A stretch of DNA of 21,193 nt from JACMLD01 sp964245425. GTDB taxonomy: Bacteria; Bacteroidota; Bacteroidia; Chitinophagales; Chitinophagaceae. A program made the translations under genes and the position numbers. The stretch lies in the NCBI GenBank assembly GCA_964245425.1, contig CAXTMV010000074.1:1-21193 (forward strand). Direction: 5' to 3'. Below the pieces are notes generated by a model. It was not told where the DNA came from. It saw only the letters and a list, made by a program, of their open reading frames with translations, and made no database searches. Positions 7,686 through 14,566 of this stretch are shown piece after piece. The stretch's first letter is position 1, and each line of letters starts with the position of its first letter.

Positions 7686-8354
7686 CTAGGGCAGTACAGG
7701 CAGCTCGCGGTGCACGGGGCGCCGGTTGATGTTCAGCACAACACTTACGCCGAGGGGCGTGGACGGCAGTGCATAAAACGCAGGCTTTATTTTCATGCTG
7801 AGGTCATTGCTGATATCAAAATCTTTCAGGTGACCGTCTACCGTGGCGTCTACCACGTTCAGTGCCCAGAAAAAAAGAAAGAACAGTACCGAGTAATCGA
7901 CATCCTTCCTGAATTCATTGCGGTACAGCTGCAACGAATAAGAATCGTTGGCGTCTACAAAACCCTGCAGGTTGGGGTCTACTTTGCTAACGGGAAACAG
8001 GGAAGAATCTGCATTGCCGCGGTTAATAACAGCGAAATAAGCATATTTCACTTTATTGTATTGCACCCGGTTGTAATTGAATATATAACCGGTAATGCCC
8101 AGCGCAGCATATACAATGGGCACTTTCCAGTATTTGCGGTTGTATACCTGGCCCCAGCCGGGTAAGATGGCCGAACGGATGGTTGCTTTGCGCGGATCAT
8201 GCGGTTTCTTAACCGCAGAATCCGTGGTTGCGATCACCCGCCTGGCTGAATCGGCTTTTGCCGCATGCAAAGGGGAGCTGTCTTTTTTTTGTGCGAGGGA
8301 ACACAGGCTGATGGACATCCCCCCCAGTAACAATAAAAAGAAACGAATCTTCAT
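7686..8354 (-). CDS. DUF5683 membrane protein downstream of ParB
   Basis: The chosen start at 8354 gives MKIRFFLLLLGGMSISLCSLA, a clean signal peptide, 7 nt after the parB stop. An in-frame ATG at 8390 would add 12 residues overlapping parB and is less likely. After a low-complexity KKDSSPLHAAKADSARR linker comes the DUF5683 core: DPRKATIRSAILPGWGQVYNRKYWKVPIVYAALG, a membrane segment, NRVQYNKVKYAY, and a second membrane segment in YSVLFFLFFWALNVVDATVDGHL. The PGWGQ-Y-N-K-W signature resembles small TM2-like membrane domains. The protein ends with an NINRRPV strand. Its gene usually follows parB in Bacteroidota and is probably co-transcribed with it here. The function is unknown. Confidence 0.88.
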   Translation of the reverse strand: MKIRFFLLLLGGMSISLCSLAQKKDSSPLHAAKADSARRVIATTDSAVKKPHDPRKATIRSAILPGWGQVYNRKYWKVPIVYAALGITGYIFNYNRVQYNKVKYAYFAVINRGNADSSLFPVSKVDPNLQGFVDANDSYSLQLYRNEFRKDVDYSVLFFLFFWALNVVDATVDGHLKDFDISNDLSMKIKPAFYALPSTPLGVSVVLNINRRPVHRELPVLP

Positions 8355-8361
8355 CTTGGTT

Positions 8362-9279
8362 TTAATTAGCCGATACACCCAGTTGATCAAGTATTTTGTT
8401 CAGCTCTTCCAGTGAGTAATATTCTATATTGATATTACCATAGCCTTTCTTAGTATGGTTTAGCTTTACCTTGGTGCTGAAATGCGATGCTAAATTATCT
8501 TCAATTTTCTTATATATATGCGGCAAGTCCGAATTTAAAGATTGTTTAACGGGCACAGCGGTTTTGTAAAGCTTGCGCACCAGTTCTTCCGTTTGCCGAA
8601 CAGACAGCTTGCGGTCTACCACTTCATGAAAAACATATAATTGTTTGTCAATGGTATCAACATTTACCAGTGCCCTGGCATGGCCCATGCTGATGACGCC
8701 GCTGCGGACAGCGACCTGGATATCGGGTGGTAATTTCAGCAGCCGGATATAATTGGCCACGGTGCTTCGTTCCTTGCCCATGCGTTCCGCCACCTGTTCC
8801 TGGGTGTGTTCCAACTCATCCATCATGCGTTTATAACTGAGGGCAATCTCAATGGCGTTGAGGTCTTCGCGCTGCAGGTTTTCCAGCAGGGCCAGTTCCA
8901 GTAACTGGCTGTCGTTTGCGTGGCGGATATAGGCCGGCAGGTCGACCAGGCCCGCAATTTTGGCGGCGCGGTACCGGCGTTCGCCTGAAATTAACCGGTA
9001 ACGGCCCCCGGGCAGCCGGGAAACGGTAATGGGCTGAATGATGTCATGCATCTTAATAGAAGACGCCAGTTCATTCAGTGCCTGTTCATCAAAATGATGG
9101 CGTGGCTGCTTGGGATTGGTTTCTATCTCCGCTACCGGGATGCGCAGGATACCGGTGGCCTGTTCCACCACATTACTTTTAAGGCTGCCACTGGTGGTTT
9201 TAAGATCTGAATCAATGCTTTGCAGCAAGGAACGGATCCCCTTGCCCAATGCGTCGTTATTTTTTTTCGGACTGTTCAT
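8362..9279 (-). CDS. parB: Chromosome-partitioning protein ParB
   Basis: DNA-binding CTPase that loads at parS sites near the origin, spreads and works with ParA in chromosome segregation. The 305 residues show the family order. An N-terminal ALGKGIRSLL tail, the expected ParA-interacting segment, lies at 10-19. NPKQPRHHFDE follows at 55-65, and the CTP-binding GERRYRA is at 99-105. ENLQREDLNAIE spans 133-144. The helix-turn-helix is around 159-182 (TQEQVAERMGKERSTVANYIRLLKLP), and GHARAL is in the following helices. The C-terminal domain (VKLNHTKKGYGNINIEYYSLEELNKILDQL) is the dimerisation part. It lies in the same direction as parA but 152 nt downstream of it, with a repeat-rich spacer. DUF5683 begins 7 nt after its stop. 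Confidence 0.97.
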   Translation of the reverse strand: MNSPKKNNDALGKGIRSLLQSIDSDLKTTSGSLKSNVVEQATGILRIPVAEIETNPKQPRHHFDEQALNELASSIKMHDIIQPITVSRLPGGRYRLISGERRYRAAKIAGLVDLPAYIRHANDSQLLELALLENLQREDLNAIEIALSYKRMMDELEHTQEQVAERMGKERSTVANYIRLLKLPPDIQVAVRSGVISMGHARALVNVDTIDKQLYVFHEVVDRKLSVRQTEELVRKLYKTAVPVKQSLNSDLPHIYKKIEDNLASHFSTKVKLNHTKKGYGNINIEYYSLEELNKILDQLGVSAN

Positions 9280-9296
9280 CGTAAAAAAGGTTTGAA

Positions 9297-9427
9297 CTGT
9301 AAAGTCTAAGGTTTAAGGTTCGTTCGTATAGCAACTACAGACCTTACACTGCTTGGCGGGCTGGAGGCTGGAGGAATAAGGTTTATCTGTATAAGCAACC
9401 TTACAGCTTAGACCTCAGACCTTACAG
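9297..9427 (-). repeat. Heptanucleotide repeats forming a long inverted repeat between parA and parB
   Basis: The arm 9297-9317 (beginning CTGTAAAGTCTAAG) is nearly complementary to the arm 9407-9427 (ending GACCTTACAG). On the - strand, which carries parA-parB, the 21-nt arms give 18 Watson-Crick pairs, 2 G-U pairs and 1 mismatch. On the + strand the two G-U positions become A-C mismatches. Each arm is made of 7-nt units close to GTCTAAG. The 89-nt loop contains GGCTGGA twice in tandem (9359-9372) and a further CCTTACA copy. If parA and parB are co-transcribed, the RNA between them could fold into a large stem. Chance from repeat expansion in both orientations is the simpler origin. Confidence 0.65.
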
Positions 9428-9431
9428 CCTG

Positions 9432-10232
9432 TTATTCAAGAATGCGTTCTTCTTGCTTTATCCGGGTCATATCGTTTTTCTGCAATACTTCCTTGGCCAG
9501 GTTCAGGTAGTTGATAGCGCCTTTGCTGACCGCATCATACAATATAACGGGCTTGCCTACACTGGGCGCTTCACTTATTTTGGAGTTGCGATGGATAATG
9601 GTAGAAAAAACCATTTCATCGAAATGTTTTCTTACCTCGCTCACCACCTGGTTGCAAAGGCGTAAACGGCCATCGTACATGGTCATTAAAATGCCTTCGA
9701 TGGCGAGTTGCTGGTTTAAACGGTTCTGCACAATTTTGATGGTATTAAGCAATTTACCCAGCCCTTCCAGGGCAAAAAACTCGGTTTGTACGGGTACAAT
9801 AACAGAATCGGCGGCCGTGAGCGCATTCACGGTTATCAGGCCCAGGGAAGGAGAACAATCAATAACAATAAAATCATAGCTGTCACGCACCGGTTCCAGC
9901 AATCCCTTTAACACCGCTTCGCGGTTGGGATAGTTGATCATTTCAATTTCTGCGCCTACCAAATCAATATGGCTGGGCACGATATCCAGGTTGGGAATAT
10001 CTGATTTCAGGATCACCTCGCGTACCGGTGTTTCATTGACCATGCAATCATAAAGGCTCTTTGTAACATTGTGCAGGTCGAAGCCCGTACCCGTGGTGCT
10101 GTTGGCCTGCGGATCCGCATCCACCAGCAAGGTTTTGAACTCTAACACCGCAAAACTTGCTGCCAGGTTAATGGCCGTGGTTGTTTTACCTACGCCGCCT
10201 TTTTGATTCGCCACCCCTATTATTCTTGCCAT
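9432..10232 (-). CDS. parA: Chromosome-partitioning ATPase ParA (Soj)
   Basis: Walker-type ATPase that binds the nucleoid and moves ParB-parS complexes. The deviant Walker A motif KGGVGKTTTA is at residues 11-20, with both the signature and the catalytic lysines (K11, K16). Switch I region DADPQANSTTG is at 38-48. Walker B-like FIVIDCSPSLGLITVNAL follows near residue 120, and the later segment VPVQTEFFALEGLGKL is typical of Soj. At 266 residues with no N-terminal helix-turn-helix, it is the chromosomal type Ib form. The tail ends MTRIKQEERILE. A perfect 9-bp hairpin lies 11 nt upstream of the start codon. No parS-like site (TGTTNCACGTGNAACA) was found in the window. Confidence 0.97.
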   Translation of the reverse strand: MARIIGVANQKGGVGKTTTAINLAASFAVLEFKTLLVDADPQANSTTGTGFDLHNVTKSLYDCMVNETPVREVILKSDIPNLDIVPSHIDLVGAEIEMINYPNREAVLKGLLEPVRDSYDFIVIDCSPSLGLITVNALTAADSVIVPVQTEFFALEGLGKLLNTIKIVQNRLNQQLAIEGILMTMYDGRLRLCNQVVSEVRKHFDEMVFSTIIHRNSKISEAPSVGKPVILYDAVSKGAINYLNLAKEVLQKNDMTRIKQEERILE

Positions 10233-10243
10233 ATATGAGTTGG

Positions 10244-10264
10244 GCTTTTGGCAGCGCCAAAAGC
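10244..10264 (-). promoter_or_regulatory. Perfect 9-bp hairpin in the parA leader
   Basis: GCTTTTGGC (10244-10252) and GCCAAAAGC (10256-10264) flank a 3-nt loop. The hairpin ends 11 nt before the parA ATG, where it could cover the ribosome-binding region or serve as a dyad operator. There is no good Shine-Dalgarno between hairpin and start. Role inferred from position only. Confidence 0.5.
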
Positions 10265-10438
10265 ATTGTTTATTTGTTTTCCTGCACCAGTGCGTTGCCG
10301 CCAGACTGGTTTGGCGACAGCACCCCGTTTACAACCTGCTGCCTCCCCGGTAAAGTTGTCTCCAATAGCCTGTACCGCAAAATTTAGTTTTGCCCATCGG
10401 GAGACGGTTGTTAACAGCAGGAAAGCCTTTTTAACGGC

Positions 10439-10484
10439 CTTTTCGGCTACTGTGCCGCAGCTGCTGCCAGGAACAGCCGAAAAG
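10439..10484. repeat. Perfect 10-bp inverted repeat
   Basis: CTTTTCGGCT (10439-10448) and AGCCGAAAAG (10475-10484) are exact complements around a 26-nt loop, which itself contains the palindrome GCAGCTGC. No T-tract of terminator quality follows on either strand. It could be an operator dyad or a structured 5' segment. Confidence 0.5.
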
Positions 10485-10523
10485 CTTTCTATGCATATCC
10501 TTACCCGCGTGTAATAACCTGCC

Positions 10524-10551
10524 TTTATTTAACCGGGGCATACTACTTTTG
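10524..10551 (+). promoter_or_regulatory. Possible Bacteroidota-type promoter
   Basis: TACTTTTG (10544-10551) matches the TAnnTTTG -7 consensus of Bacteroidota. A weak -33-like TTTA sits at 10524, with a spacing somewhat shorter than usual. It would give a leader of about 140 nt for the FMN reductase gene. Confidence 0.35.
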
Positions 10552-10696
10552 CAGCCGTACCAATGCTACAATATATTCGCCGCTGGTACGTCTGTTCCTG
10601 TAGCCGCTGCATAAAAGGTTGCCGGGCGGCAAAAATAACATTTTGGGCGTACAATTGCCTGTCAATATCGGGCTGTTTAAGCAAAAGGGAAAAAAT

Positions 10697-11197
10697 ATGA
10701 TTGTAATTATAAGCGGAACCAACAGACAGGGAAGCAATACCGGCAAAGTAGCCGCCCAGTACCTCCAGCTGCTGCAACAAAAAGGCGTGCCGGCCAGGCT
10801 GGTCTCGCTGGTTGGACTGAATGTAAACGAACGCAATGCAGACATTCAACACCTGGAAAAGGAAATACTGGTGCCCGCCGATAAATTCATTTTTATATCG
10901 CCCGAATACAATGGCAGCATACCAGGCGTGCTGAAATCACTGATCGACCATTCGGATATCAAAAACGTCTGGTGGGGTAAAAAAGCACTGCTCACCGGTG
11001 TTTCCACCGGCCGGGCAGGCAACCTGCGGGGCATGGAGCACCTGACCGGTATACTGCATTATGTAAAAATGCATGTGCATCCAAACAAATTACCCATTTC
11101 TGTAGTAGACAAATTATTGAACGAAGCCGATCTGATCACAGACCCCGGCACCCTGCAGGCCATTGATGAGCAGTTGAACGAATTTCTGCTATGGTAA
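10697..11197 (+). CDS. NAD(P)H-dependent FMN reductase family protein
   Basis: A 166-residue flavodoxin-fold flavoprotein of the NADPH-dependent FMN reductase family, cytoplasmic. The start at 10697 (MIVIISGTNRQGSNT) was chosen over an upstream ATG at 10619 because the first beta strand and the FMN phosphate loop SGTNRQGSNT begin directly there, and AAAGGGAAAA precedes it as a weak ribosome-binding site. FMN-ring-contacting loop: ISPEYNGSIPGVLKSLIDHSD, about residues 73-93, with the family's PEYNGSIPGVLKNALD pattern. The next loop, TGVSTGRAGNLRGMEHL, is also typical. Physiological substrate (flavin, quinone, azo dye or other) cannot be told. It is followed by a short hairpin at 11206-11224 lacking a T-run. 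Confidence 0.93.
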   Translation: MIVIISGTNRQGSNTGKVAAQYLQLLQQKGVPARLVSLVGLNVNERNADIQHLEKEILVPADKFIFISPEYNGSIPGVLKSLIDHSDIKNVWWGKKALLTGVSTGRAGNLRGMEHLTGILHYVKMHVHPNKLPISVVDKLLNEADLITDPGTLQAIDEQLNEFLLW

Positions 11198-11205
11198 CAT
11201 CCAGC

Positions 11206-11224
11206 TCATCGTTCGGCACGATGA
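11206..11224. other. Small hairpin after the FMN reductase
   Basis: TCATCGT (11206-11212) and ACGATGA (11218-11224) are exact complements around a TCGGC loop, 9 nt after the stop codon. No T-tract follows, so terminator activity is doubtful. Confidence 0.35.
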
Positions 11225-11274
11225 ACGTTGGCCTATGAACTAAGAAGAAAGATACACGAAATGAATCGTCCCTG

Positions 11275-11302
11275 ACTTAACACTTACCACTTACAACTTA
11301 AA
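11275..11302. repeat. Degenerate 7-nt tandem repeat
   Basis: Four heptamers in a row, ACTTAAC, ACTTACC, ACTTACA and ACTTAAA, end 8 nt before the metallophosphoesterase start codon and so occupy its ribosome-binding region. The unit length matches the repeats between parA and parB. Confidence 0.7.
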
Positions 11303-11310
11303 ACTATTCC

Positions 11311-12555
11311 ATGCGTCCTTCTTTTATGTGGATTGTAATGATACTGATGCTGGTGCTTGATTTCTATGTATTCCAGGCAGTCAAAACAATCAGCAGTGCT
11401 GCCAGCCCGAAAGCAAAGCTGATCATTTATGGGGTATACTGGAGCCTGTCTGTTATCACCTTTCTCTTCCTGCTGCTGATGCCGGTTATCAATTACAACA
11501 AATGGCCCAGAACCGTACGCACCTATGTATTTGCAACGGTACTGGGTTTATTTTTTGCCAAAGTGATTGCCGTGGTATTTTTTTTACTGGATGATATACG
11601 CCGCCTTATCCAATGGGCTTCAGGAAAAATTTTCTTCCGCAATACGGAGGCCGGCGAGTTTGCCGGTGAAGGCATCGCCCGCTCTGTTTTTTTAAGCTGG
11701 CTGGGCATCGGTGCAGGCACTACCCTCTTCGGAACACTGATGTATGGCTTCAGCAATAAATACAATTACCATGTGCGCCGGGTATCCCTGGCATTTGATC
11801 ATTTGCCGGCTGCCTTCAAAGGCCTGAAAATTTTGCAGCTCAGCGATATACACAGCGGCAGCTTTACCAATAAGGAAGCGGTATTGCATGGGGTGGAAAT
11901 GGCCCTGCAGGAAAAACCGGATATCATTCTTTTTACCGGCGACCTGGTAAACGACCGCGCCACGGAGATGGAAAATTATATGGATGTATTCAGCCGGCTG
12001 AAAGCGCCCATGGGCGTATATTCTACCCTGGGCAACCACGATTATGGCGATTATGTACAATGGGAATCGGCCGCTGCCAAACAGGCCAACCTGGAGGATC
12101 TCAAAAAAACACATGCTGCCCTGGGCTGGCGCCTGCTGATGAATGAACATGTGGCGCTCGAAAAAAACGGCGAACAGATAGCCCTGATAGGAATAGAAAA
12201 CTGGGGCGCCAAAGCAAGGTTTCCCAAATACGGGCGGATGGACCTGGCTTATCCCGGCACGGAAAAATATCCCTTTAAAATCTTAATGAGCCACGATCCC
12301 AGTCACTGGGACGCCGAAGTGCAACCCAAATACGGGGATATCGATCTAACCCTCTCCGGCCATACCCATGGCATGCAGTTTGGCGTTGAAATACCCGGCT
12401 TTAAATGGAGCCCTGTTCAATATGTATACAAGGAATGGGCGGGCCTGTATGAAAAAGGGAAACAGAAATTATATGTAAACCGCGGGTTCGGATTTATCGG
12501 CTATCCCGGCCGGGTGGGCATACTGCCGGAGATAACGGTCTTGACATTATTATGA
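11311..12555 (+). CDS. Membrane-anchored metallophosphoesterase
   Basis: A 414-residue protein. The N-terminal part has four predicted membrane segments (about residues 6-24, 38-60, 72-93 and 126-146). They lead into a calcineurin-like phosphoesterase domain with all metal-binding blocks. These are LSDIHSGSF (178-186), FTGDLVND (208-215), GNHDY (241-245), MSHDPSHWD in the later part and SGHTHGMQFG near residue 350. This layout resembles the YaeI/YkuE-type phosphoesterases, which act on lipid or nucleotide phosphodiesters at the membrane. The substrate is unknown. It is preceded by a heptanucleotide repeat that replaces a normal Shine-Dalgarno. No terminator follows before the next gene, 120 nt downstream, so read-through is possible. 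Confidence 0.94.
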   Translation: MRPSFMWIVMILMLVLDFYVFQAVKTISSAASPKAKLIIYGVYWSLSVITFLFLLLMPVINYNKWPRTVRTYVFATVLGLFFAKVIAVVFFLLDDIRRLIQWASGKIFFRNTEAGEFAGEGIARSVFLSWLGIGAGTTLFGTLMYGFSNKYNYHVRRVSLAFDHLPAAFKGLKILQLSDIHSGSFTNKEAVLHGVEMALQEKPDIILFTGDLVNDRATEMENYMDVFSRLKAPMGVYSTLGNHDYGDYVQWESAAAKQANLEDLKKTHAALGWRLLMNEHVALEKNGEQIALIGIENWGAKARFPKYGRMDLAYPGTEKYPFKILMSHDPSHWDAEVQPKYGDIDLTLSGHTHGMQFGVEIPGFKWSPVQYVYKEWAGLYEKGKQKLYVNRGFGFIGYPGRVGILPEITVLTLL

Positions 12556-12635
12556 GGTTGCGTATGGGCACCCTCCTGTTGCGGGGCTGCAATTATAAAA
12601 AAGACCTGCTTAAACTCCTTGCAATTTATCTGGTC

Positions 12636-12656
12636 TTACCTGCGTTTTACAGGTAA
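12636..12656. other. Hairpin upstream of the barrel-protein gene
   Basis: TTACCTG (12636-12642) and CAGGTAA (12650-12656) are exact complements around a 7-nt loop, 19 nt before the chosen start at 12676. AAGACC at 12601-12606 can also pair with GGTCTT at 12632-12637, so two alternative stems share bases 12636-12637. Possible leader structure; no function is shown. Confidence 0.3.
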
Positions 12657-12675
12657 AGCATTTATCAGGGCCCTC

Positions 12676-13704
12676 ATGAAGAAAATCTTCCTGCTTATTG
12701 TGGCATCGTTTGCCTTGCTATTGTTGTCGTACCAAAAAGGTATTTCCCAGCATGGCAAGCTGGATGCTTTATTTGCCCGGGGCGATTCTACCGCTGTTAT
12801 GGATTCGCTGATGCAGGGTTTTGATGCCTTCCTGGATTCCATGTCGCAACCTAAAAGTTTCTTCCTGGCCAGCGCAGGTATGGGCAACAGAACGTTCAGC
12901 ATCCGGAACAATGCGCTCAATACGCAGGAAACCACCACACGGCAATTATCACTGACGCCTTCGCTGGCTTACTTCCATAAAAAAGGATTGGGCGTCAGTG
13001 CCACCGGTTTTGCTGCCAACCTGAACAATCGTTACCAGTTTTACCAGTATGCTATTACGCCGTCATACGATTATATCGGCAAAAAAGGGTCGGCCGGCAT
13101 TTCTTATACCCGTTATCTTGGAAAAGATACCGCTACCCTGAATGCAAGTCCGTACGACAATGACCTATATGGTTATTTCAATATCCGCCGGCACAGCTGG
13201 CGCTACGGGCTGGCCCTGGGTTATGCAACCGGTAGTTTCAGCGACAAGATCAGTTATGCAGATTCCATACAACGGTACAATGCCCTGCTGCAGAAATATG
13301 AATGGGTGCATTACCGTAAAACCATTGAATCGGCCAACCATATCAGGGATTTTTCCCTGTCTGTTTCGGTGCGCAAGGATTTTGAATGGGATGGGTTGTT
13401 CAGCAAGGATGATAATATACTCGTCAGTTTTACCGGGTACCTGGTGACCGGCTTCTCGCGGATAAAGACCAGCAGCCATATCAATTATGCGGCAAAGAAG
13501 ATTACCCTTTCAAGGTTTAAAAGAAGCTACGACAATGCAGACGGTAACAATTTTCAGCTGCAGTCGGCTGCTTTATCTGCCAGCCTGTTCTATACCCTTA
13601 GGCGGTTCACCCTGCAACCCATTCTTTTTATGGATTATTATTTCCAGGATACCGATCAGAAATTCAGCCAGGTTTTCTCGCTTACCTTTGGATATAGTTT
13701 CTGA
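12676..13704 (+). CDS. Predicted outer-membrane beta-barrel protein
   Basis: I do not recognise a named family. The start at 12676 gives MKKIFLLIVASFALLLLSYQKGISQ, a typical signal peptide; an ATG at 12619 would place 19 unsuitable residues in front of it. After a short acidic helical part (LDALFARGDSTAVMDSLMQGFDAFLDSM) the remaining roughly 270 residues alternate polar and hydrophobic positions in strands of 8-12 residues. Examples are SLTPSLAYFHKKGLGVSATGF, GISYTRYLG, YGLALGYATG and DNILVSFTGYLVTGF. The final strand VFSLTFGYSF ends in phenylalanine, as expected for insertion by the BAM machinery. The likely location is the outer membrane. A role in transport or adhesion is speculation. The gene may be co-transcribed with the phosphoesterase. 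Confidence 0.8.
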   Translation: MKKIFLLIVASFALLLLSYQKGISQHGKLDALFARGDSTAVMDSLMQGFDAFLDSMSQPKSFFLASAGMGNRTFSIRNNALNTQETTTRQLSLTPSLAYFHKKGLGVSATGFAANLNNRYQFYQYAITPSYDYIGKKGSAGISYTRYLGKDTATLNASPYDNDLYGYFNIRRHSWRYGLALGYATGSFSDKISYADSIQRYNALLQKYEWVHYRKTIESANHIRDFSLSVSVRKDFEWDGLFSKDDNILVSFTGYLVTGFSRIKTSSHINYAAKKITLSRFKRSYDNADGNNFQLQSAALSASLFYTLRRFTLQPILFMDYYFQDTDQKFSQVFSLTFGYSF

Positions 13705-13805
13705 CTTTTATGATCCCATTTATATTCCATTAACTTTATTTAACTTCTATTATTATTAAATGGCATATAAGTTGAAACATCATTTGCAACTAAAAACTCT
13801 ACATC

Positions 13806-14402
13806 ATGAAGACGAAACGGCTGGTTCCTCTTTTTGCATTTGTTCTTCTTTCAATGGCCGGCATCGCACAGCAGCACGTGCCAATTTTTCAGCTGGGTGT
13901 TAAAGGCGGCGTAAACATTACCAAGATTGACGGGAAGTCTTTTTCCGACGAGTTCAACTATGGCTATAACGCGGGCGCCTTTGCCATCCTGAAAATCACC
14001 AACCATGTGCAGCTGCAACCGGAAGTATTGTTCAACCAATACAACACCAAAGCAGATACGGCTTTCAGTAATGTACTCAATACAAAAAACCTGAAAGATG
14101 TAAAACTGAATTATCTCTCTATCCCACTGTTGCTGAACCTGACCCCGTCAAAGTTCATTTCCTTTCAGCTGGGCCCGCAGTTTGGCATACTGCTCGACAA
14201 ACACGAAAGTCTTTTTCAGAATGGCAAGAATGCCTTTTCGGGCGGCGATCTTTCCCTGCTGGGTGGTGTTCAATTGAACCTGGGCGTGCTGAAGCTGAGC
14301 GGCCGGTATGTAGTAGGACTTAACAATATCAACGATGCAGGCAACAGCGACAAATGGAAAAACCAGGGCTTCCAGCTAAGTGTCGGCTTACGCATCATCT
14401 AA
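13806..14402 (+). CDS. PorT-family outer-membrane beta-barrel protein
   Basis: A 198-residue protein with a signal peptide (residues 1-21, …SMAGIA-QQ). The body is a small beta barrel of the PorT/OMP_b-brl_2 type common in Bacteroidota. It starts with FQLGVKGGVNITKIDG, then YNAGAFAILKITNHVQLQPEVLFNQ, LNYLSIPLLLNLTP, FQLGPQFGILL, LSLLGGVQLNLGVLKLSGRYVVGLNNI and the closing FQLSVGLRII. The VKLNYLSIPLLLN strand is a hallmark of the family. The function of such small barrels is mostly unknown. The preceding 101 nt are A/T-rich and probably hold a promoter, though no clear -33/-7 pair is visible. An intrinsic terminator follows at 14430. Confidence 0.9.
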   Translation: MKTKRLVPLFAFVLLSMAGIAQQHVPIFQLGVKGGVNITKIDGKSFSDEFNYGYNAGAFAILKITNHVQLQPEVLFNQYNTKADTAFSNVLNTKNLKDVKLNYLSIPLLLNLTPSKFISFQLGPQFGILLDKHESLFQNGKNAFSGGDLSLLGGVQLNLGVLKLSGRYVVGLNNINDAGNSDKWKNQGFQLSVGLRII

Positions 14403-14429
14403 AAAAGAAGCTGGCCAATTATATTTTGT

Positions 14430-14463
14430 AACCCCCTCCGGATAACGGAGGGGTTCTTTTTTT
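14430..14463 (+). terminator. Intrinsic terminator after the PorT-like gene
   Basis: AACCCC(C)TCCG (14430-14440) pairs with CGGAGGGGTT (14446-14455) with one bulged C around a GATAA loop. CTTTTTTT follows. It separates the barrel gene from the hydrolase. Confidence 0.9.
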
Positions 14464-14535
14464 CCGGTATCCGCCATCACTCAATGCCTACTGTTGCAAA
14501 TCTGTACGGGTAACCACCATATGACTGGTATGGCT

Positions 14536-14543
14536 TAGATTTG
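14536..14543 (+). promoter_or_regulatory. -7 element TAGATTTG
   Basis: A perfect match to the Bacteroidota -7 consensus TAnnTTTG, 23 nt before the hydrolase start codon. No TTTG-like -33 box is found at the normal distance, so the promoter call is tentative. Confidence 0.35.
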
Positions 14544-14566
14544 ATCAGGAACGCAACATTAGCTAT

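Larger units (their letters stand above)
10233..10696. other. 464-nt divergent control region between parA and the FMN reductase
   Basis: No credible gene. It contains a perfect palindromic hairpin next to parA (10244-10264), a perfect 10-bp inverted repeat (10439-10448 with 10475-10484) and a possible promoter for the + strand gene around 10524-10551 (separate entries). Reading frames crossing it lack family resemblance. Confidence 0.6.

Noticed and set aside
8354..8390. Longer DUF5683 start at 8390
   Set aside because: It would overlap parB and put 12 charged residues in front of a complete signal peptide.
8362..10500. parS site near parAB
   Set aside because: No match to TGTTNCACGTGNAACA was found. 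The few CACGTG-like words in the window, such as near 13876, lack the flanking arms.
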